A program made the position numbers and the translations under genes. From NCBI GenBank assembly GCA_013202595.1, contig JABMPV010000250.1:1-8376 (forward strand): a stretch of 8,376 nt of DNA, in the 5' to 3' direction. Position 1 is the stretch's first letter; each line of letters starts with the position of its first letter. Of this stretch, positions 5,765 through 8,376 are shown one piece after another. Source of the stretch: a bacterium (GTDB taxonomy: Bacteria; Actinomycetota; Acidimicrobiia; Spongiisociales; UBA11373). Under the pieces are notes generated by a model that worked only from the letters and a program-made list of their open reading frames with translations, was not told the origin of the DNA and did no database searches.

Positions 5765-6960
5765 CCGTCGATGACGATGTCGAAGATGGAACCGGTGTCC
5801 TTGTCACTGAGGATGAGCTTGGTTCGCCCATCCGGGAGCAGTTCTTGCTTCACGATGGCGTGACCATCGTGAAAGGCGGTGTCCTTGGCGATGCGGTCGG
5901 TCGGGCCGCCCCGCCACTCGACGTCGACCGGTTCCCACTGCCGCGACTCGGCCGACCGGTAGGCAGCATCCATGATGGCGTTGACCACATACCCGTCGTA
6001 GAACGACTCCATCGGGTCGGTGCCCGCTTCGAGGGAGTTGAACATGTCGGTGAACATGTCCACGTATCCCAATTCGCTGACCTCGTCGCCGACGGGGAAG
6101 AGCCAGCCCTCGTTCGATTCGAGCTTCTCGGCGACATATCCGTCTCCGCCGCCCGACGTGTACATCTCGTAGCCAGTGCGAAGGAAGTGATTCAGCCAGA
6201 TGGTCCCCTCGGTACCGGCCACCTCGTCACGAAGATCCATGCCGCCGCGGAAGGACCAGCTGACCTCGAACTGTCCGATGGCTCCGGACTCGAACCTGAT
6301 CAGCGCGACGGCGTTGTCTTCGGCCTTGATCGGATGCACCAACGTGTCCGCCCAGGCCATCACGTCGATCGGGCGATTGCCCTTGCCGACGAAGTTGCGG
6401 ATGATCTCGATGCAGTGACACCCGAGATCCACGATGGCGCCGCCTCCCGCCTGGTCCTTGTCCCAGAACCAGGCGCTATGGGGCCCCGGATGGGTCTCGC
6501 GCGACCGCACCCAGGTCACATCGCCGATCGATCCCCCCTGGACGGCGCTGATCGCCTTGAGGGTCTTCGGTGTGTAGCAGAGGTCCTCGAGGTACCCGGC
6601 GAAGATTCCGGCCGCCTCGACACGATCGAGGATCCGCTTCGCCTCCTCACCCGAGCGCGCCAGCGGCTTGGTGCAGAGGACGGCCTTTCCGGCGTCGGCG
6701 ATCATCCCGATTGCCTCTTCATGAAGAAAGTTCGGCAGGGCCACAACAACCACGTCCGTCTCGGGGTCGTTGATCGCATCTTCCATGCTGGTGGTGCTGC
6801 GCGGGATGTCCCATCGATCCGCAAACGCCTGACCGCGCTCCTCGGATCGTGAGTAGACCACTCCGACCCTGTCCCGTCCCCGCTGGCCGTGCAGCGTCAT
6901 GGTGTAGAAGTCACCGATCAACCCGGTGCCCAGCATCGAAATCCTGCGTCCATCCGCCAT
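5761..6960 (-). CDS. Gfo/Idh/MocA-family NAD(P)-dependent oxidoreductase
   Basis: This 399-residue two-domain protein has an N-terminal Rossmann fold with GTGLIG at 11-16 and VVVVALPNFLHEE near 70-82. It carries the CTKP motif at 96-99 (usually EKP; Lys98 is kept) and a C-terminal alpha/beta substrate domain with GGGAIVDLGCHCIE (172-185), where Asp178 and His182 are the expected catalytic pair. Members oxidise or reduce sugar and inositol hydroxyls, often at C3; the GH109 branch instead uses bound NAD to hydrolyse alpha-N-acetylgalactosaminides. No signal peptide is seen. ATG 6960 is chosen because AGGAGG sits six bases upstream; in-frame ATG 6975 and TTG 6978 would place that site inside the gene. 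It lies between deacetylase and deaminase genes and overlaps the latter by four bases, so it probably serves amino-sugar use, but no step of the standard pathway needs it. Confidence 0.9.
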   Translation of the reverse strand: MADGRRISMLGTGLIGDFYTMTLHGQRGRDRVGVVYSRSEERGQAFADRWDIPRSTTSMEDAINDPETDVVVVALPNFLHEEAIGMIADAGKAVLCTKPLARSGEEAKRILDRVEAAGIFAGYLEDLCYTPKTLKAISAVQGGSIGDVTWVRSRETHPGPHSAWFWDKDQAGGGAIVDLGCHCIEIIRNFVGKGNRPIDVMAWADTLVHPIKAEDNAVALIRFESGAIGQFEVSWSFRGGMDLRDEVAGTEGTIWLNHFLRTGYEMYTSGGGDGYVAEKLESNEGWLFPVGDEVSELGYVDMFTDMFNSLEAGTDPMESFYDGYVVNAIMDAAYRSAESRQWEPVDVEWRGGPTDRIAKDTAFHDGHAIVKQELLPDGRTKLILSDKDTGSIFDIVIDG

Positions 6961-6966
6961 CGTCGG

Positions 6967-6972
6967 CCTCCT
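6967..6972 (-). promoter_or_regulatory. Consensus Shine-Dalgarno for the Gfo/Idh/MocA gene
   Basis: AGGAGG on the minus strand, six bases before ATG 6960. It is the strongest ribosome binding site in the window and decides the start. Confidence 0.8.
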
Positions 6973-7047
6973 CATCAACAGACTGCAACCGTCACAGTGT
7001 CAGTCCGGCGAGACCCCTGCCGGGCCGCCGCCGGATGGCTCCTCTTT

Positions 7048-7060
7048 CTAGACAAACTAG
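7048..7060. promoter_or_regulatory. CTAG-N5-CTAG dyad, candidate operator
   Basis: The 13 bases CTAGACAAACTAG hold two CTAG tetramers in dyad symmetry, overlapping the candidate -10 of the oxidoreductase-deaminase pair. TCTAGA at 7047-7052 also equals the core of the DasR-type GntR operator (GGTCTAGACC) known from actinobacterial amino-sugar regulons, but the flanking arms do not match. It is a candidate regulator site only; no regulator gene is in the window. Confidence 0.3.
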
Positions 7061-7117
7061 CGGAGCGGGAGACCGATCAATCGCCGCAGATGCTCACCCG
7101 GTCGGTTACCGAGAGCA

Positions 7118-8215
7118 TCACGCTGCGTGGATGACTTCACCGCCTACCAATGTCCGCGCTACCCGCAGGTCATCGTCGAGGACCACTACGTCGGCCGGTG
7201 TCCCCGGCGTGAGCGTCCCCAGTTCGGGACGGCCGATCAGACCGGCCGGCACAGAGGTGATCGATCCGATCGCCTCCTCGAACGAGGCGCCCAGATCGAT
7301 GAAGTTGCGCACCGCCGTGTCCATGGCCAGCACGCTTCCCGCGAGCGTTCCGTCAGTGAGTCGAACCGCACCCTGGTCGACCGTCACAGTGCGGTCACCG
7401 AGCAGGTAATCGCCCGGGGGGCATCCGGCGGCGCTGATCGCGTCTGTGATGAGCACGATCCTCCCCGGCGCGGCACGGCGAACCAACTCCACTGTCTCCG
7501 GTGCCAGGTGATTGCCGTCCAGGATCAAGGACAGAGCCACGTCGTCCCTGATCATGGCAGCGCCCGAGATGCCGGGGTCCCGATGCCTCCACGGGCGCTG
7601 GGCACCGAACAGGTGGGTCACCGAGGTGGCTCCGGCATCGAACCCGGTGTTGGCGGCCGTCGCATCGGCGTCGGAGTGTCCCAGAGACACAGGTACGCCC
7701 GCTTCCACGAAGAACCTGATCAGATCGACGGCGCCAGGGAGTTCGGGCGCGATGGTGGTGTAGGTGACCGGGCCGGCTGCGATCATCTCCTTGGCCCACC
7801 CGATGTCGGGAAGGCGGGTGTTGGCCGGGTCGTGGGCACCAACCCGTGACGGCGAGAGGAACGGCCCCTCCAGATGCACTCCAATGAGCCGCGGTCCGCG
7901 CAATCCCTGCGCCGCTGCGGCCACCGCCAGGGCCGGACGGTATGCATCGGGGGGAAGACAGATGAAGGTCGACTGATACGCAGTCACACCGGCGGCGGCC
8001 ATACCGGAACCGGCCATCCGGTAGCCATCCAGATCGGTGGAGGAGAAGTCGGCACCGGCGTACCCGTTGACCTGGATGTCGATGAATCCCGGCACTGCGA
8101 TCCCACTCGTTCCGGCAGGACTCGAACCGACGGCGACGATCGACCCGTCCTCGACCACGACGTCGCCGGCGATGCGCCGACCATCCACAAGGCAATCTCG
8201 AACGCCAAGACGCAT
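7118..8215 (-). CDS. nagA: N-acetylglucosamine/galactosamine-6-phosphate deacetylase
   Basis: This 365-residue amidohydrolase should remove acetate from N-acetyl-hexosamine-6-phosphate, giving the amino-sugar-6-phosphate used by the deaminase of this cluster. Family marks in order are PGFIDIQVNGYAGADF (42-57; Gln-x-Asn, as in single-metal E. coli NagA), HLEGPFL with metal ligand Glu116, GHSDA with His180, VTHLF with His201, DGNHL with His236, and LITDAISAAG with catalytic Asp258. Arg212 in RDPG aligns with the phosphate-contacting Arg of the REPG motif. The usual Asn in THLFNAM is Gly204 (HLFGAQ). Length fits the family. ATG 8215 has GGAGGG seven bases upstream. It is cytoplasmic, and its product feeds the deaminase two genes downstream. 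No kinase or PTS component is present to supply its phosphorylated substrate. It could equally serve N-acetylgalactosamine (AgaA role). Confidence 0.92.
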   Translation of the reverse strand: MRLGVRDCLVDGRRIAGDVVVEDGSIVAVGSSPAGTSGIAVPGFIDIQVNGYAGADFSSTDLDGYRMAGSGMAAAGVTAYQSTFICLPPDAYRPALAVAAAAQGLRGPRLIGVHLEGPFLSPSRVGAHDPANTRLPDIGWAKEMIAAGPVTYTTIAPELPGAVDLIRFFVEAGVPVSLGHSDADATAANTGFDAGATSVTHLFGAQRPWRHRDPGISGAAMIRDDVALSLILDGNHLAPETVELVRRAAPGRIVLITDAISAAGCPPGDYLLGDRTVTVDQGAVRLTDGTLAGSVLAMDTAVRNFIDLGASFEEAIGSITSVPAGLIGRPELGTLTPGTPADVVVLDDDLRVARTLVGGEVIHAA

Positions 8216-8222
8216 GATTCGA

Positions 8223-8228
8223 CCCTCC
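8223..8228 (-). promoter_or_regulatory. Shine-Dalgarno sequence for the deacetylase gene
   Basis: GGAGGG on the minus strand, seven bases before ATG 8215, supporting that start. Confidence 0.7.
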
Positions 8229-8245
8229 GAGGATGTGTCATCTGA

Positions 8246-8261
8246 GGCTAGTGCTCTGGCC
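8246..8261. promoter_or_regulatory. Imperfect 16-base palindrome upstream of the deacetylase gene, candidate operator
   Basis: GGCTAGTGCTCTGGCC is symmetric at 12 of 16 positions (GGC-AG-GC-CT-GCC with single mismatched positions between blocks). Its centre is about 38 bases upstream of the deacetylase start, a position typical for a repressor site. It shares a CTAG tetramer with the dyad at 7048-7060. No regulator is in the window to assign. Confidence 0.3.
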
Positions 8262-8291
8262 AGGAACGTTGGCGATGTTCAGGGCGAGGCA

Positions 8292-8306
8292 GGGGCGTCA
8301 TCCGGC
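8292..8306. repeat. 15-base direct repeat, copy A
   Basis: GGGGCGTCATCCGGC matches 8362-8376 at 14 of 15 bases. A weaker relative (TGTCATCTGAG) lies at 8236-8246. The GTCATC cores start at 8237, 8297 and 8367. Confidence 0.55.
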
Positions 8307-8361
8307 AAGGACGCAGGACGTGGACGCACTTCACCGTGCGTCGAGGACGAGGACACAGCCG

Positions 8362-8376
8362 GGGGCGTCATCTGGC
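8362..8376. repeat. 15-base direct repeat, copy B
   Basis: GGGGCGTCATCTGGC runs to the last base of the window, 70 bases from copy A. The repeat may continue outside the window. Confidence 0.55.

Larger units (their letters stand above)
6961..7117 (-). promoter_or_regulatory. 157-base intergenic region between deacetylase and oxidoreductase genes, weak promoter candidate
   Basis: This gap is far larger than any other junction between neighbouring genes here, so the oxidoreductase-deaminase pair may have its own promoter. On the minus strand, TTGATC (7075-7080) and TAGTTT (7054-7059) are separated by 15 bases, a poor but possible -35/-10 pair. The stretch has lower GC around 7040-7060 than its surroundings. 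No clear rho-independent terminator follows the deacetylase gene. Confidence 0.3.
8216..8376. other. Non-coding leader of the deacetylase operon, or edge of the next gene
   Basis: This 161-base end piece holds the deacetylase ribosome binding site, the palindrome and the direct repeats. A minus-strand frame is open from the window edge to a stop at 8279-8281 (rich in Pro, Ser and Ala), and a plus-strand frame from ATG 8275 runs off the edge. Neither shows a recognisable domain, so no gene is called. No convincing promoter hexamers are seen. Confidence 0.4.

Noticed and set aside
5845..6852. 335-codon plus-strand open frame opposite the Gfo/Idh/MocA gene
   Set aside because: It has no recognisable motif, and the opposite strand has intact Rossmann and DxGxH motifs plus a consensus ribosome binding site.
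7018..7036. GC-rich CCGG-containing hairpin as a terminator after nagA
   Set aside because: The stem is only 4-5 bases with no following T-run on the minus strand, and it lies about 80-100 bases past the stop codon.
7047..7062. A true DasR (dre) operator
   Set aside because: Only the TCTAGA core plus one flanking G matches; the arms of the known palindrome are absent. It is kept only as a generic dyad candidate.
8275..8376. Possible start of a divergent plus-strand gene at ATG 8275, or the end of a minus-strand gene stopping at 8279-8281
   Set aside because: Only about 34 codons are visible in either frame, with no conserved motif and biased composition. It cannot be told apart from chance open frames.

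Overview
This window looks like chromosomal DNA of a high-GC bacterium, most likely an actinobacterium. GC is roughly two thirds by eye, third codon positions are almost always G or C, GTG starts are used, and genes are packed with 1-4 base overlaps. The lineage cannot be fixed further from this sequence. I see no tRNA, rRNA, CRISPR array, insertion sequence or transposase. Nine protein genes fill about 96% of the window.

Layout. Positions 1-5057 (+ strand) hold six co-directional genes: a phosphotriesterase-family hydrolase (N-terminus cut by the window edge), a zinc-dependent medium-chain dehydrogenase, a short-chain dehydrogenase, an SMP-30/gluconolactonase-family lactonase, a DUF4432 aldose-1-epimerase-like protein, and a HAD phosphatase. 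Four of the five junctions are stop/start overlaps; the fifth is a 36-base gap with a good ribosome binding site. Positions 5054-8215 (- strand) hold three genes, transcribed toward the first group: an N-acetyl-hexosamine-6-phosphate deacetylase (NagA family), a Gfo/Idh/MocA oxidoreductase, and a NagB/AgaI-type amino-sugar-6-phosphate deaminase. The two operons meet tail to tail, and their stop codons overlap by 4 bases (5054-5057).

Functional reading (inference). The left operon contains two dehydrogenases, two candidate lactonases, a candidate mutarotase and a phosphatase. This parts list suits a non-phosphorylating oxidative sugar pathway, in which an anomer is presented, oxidised to a lactone and hydrolysed. 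The dehydratase, aldolase, kinase and transporter expected for a complete pathway are not in the window. The right operon is an amino-sugar-6-phosphate module: deacetylation, then deamination/isomerisation. The deaminase carries the NGHLGLNEPG form of the active-site loop, as I remember it from AgaI rather than classical NagB, so N-acetylgalactosamine is as plausible a substrate as N-acetylglucosamine. The Gfo/Idh/MocA gene between them is unexplained by the textbook pathway and is the most interesting single gene. No kinase, PTS or regulator gene is visible.

Non-coding DNA is limited to 1713-1748, 6961-7117 and 8216-8376. The last two carry CTAG-containing dyad motifs in front of - strand genes, and the last also carries a near-perfect 15-base direct repeat.
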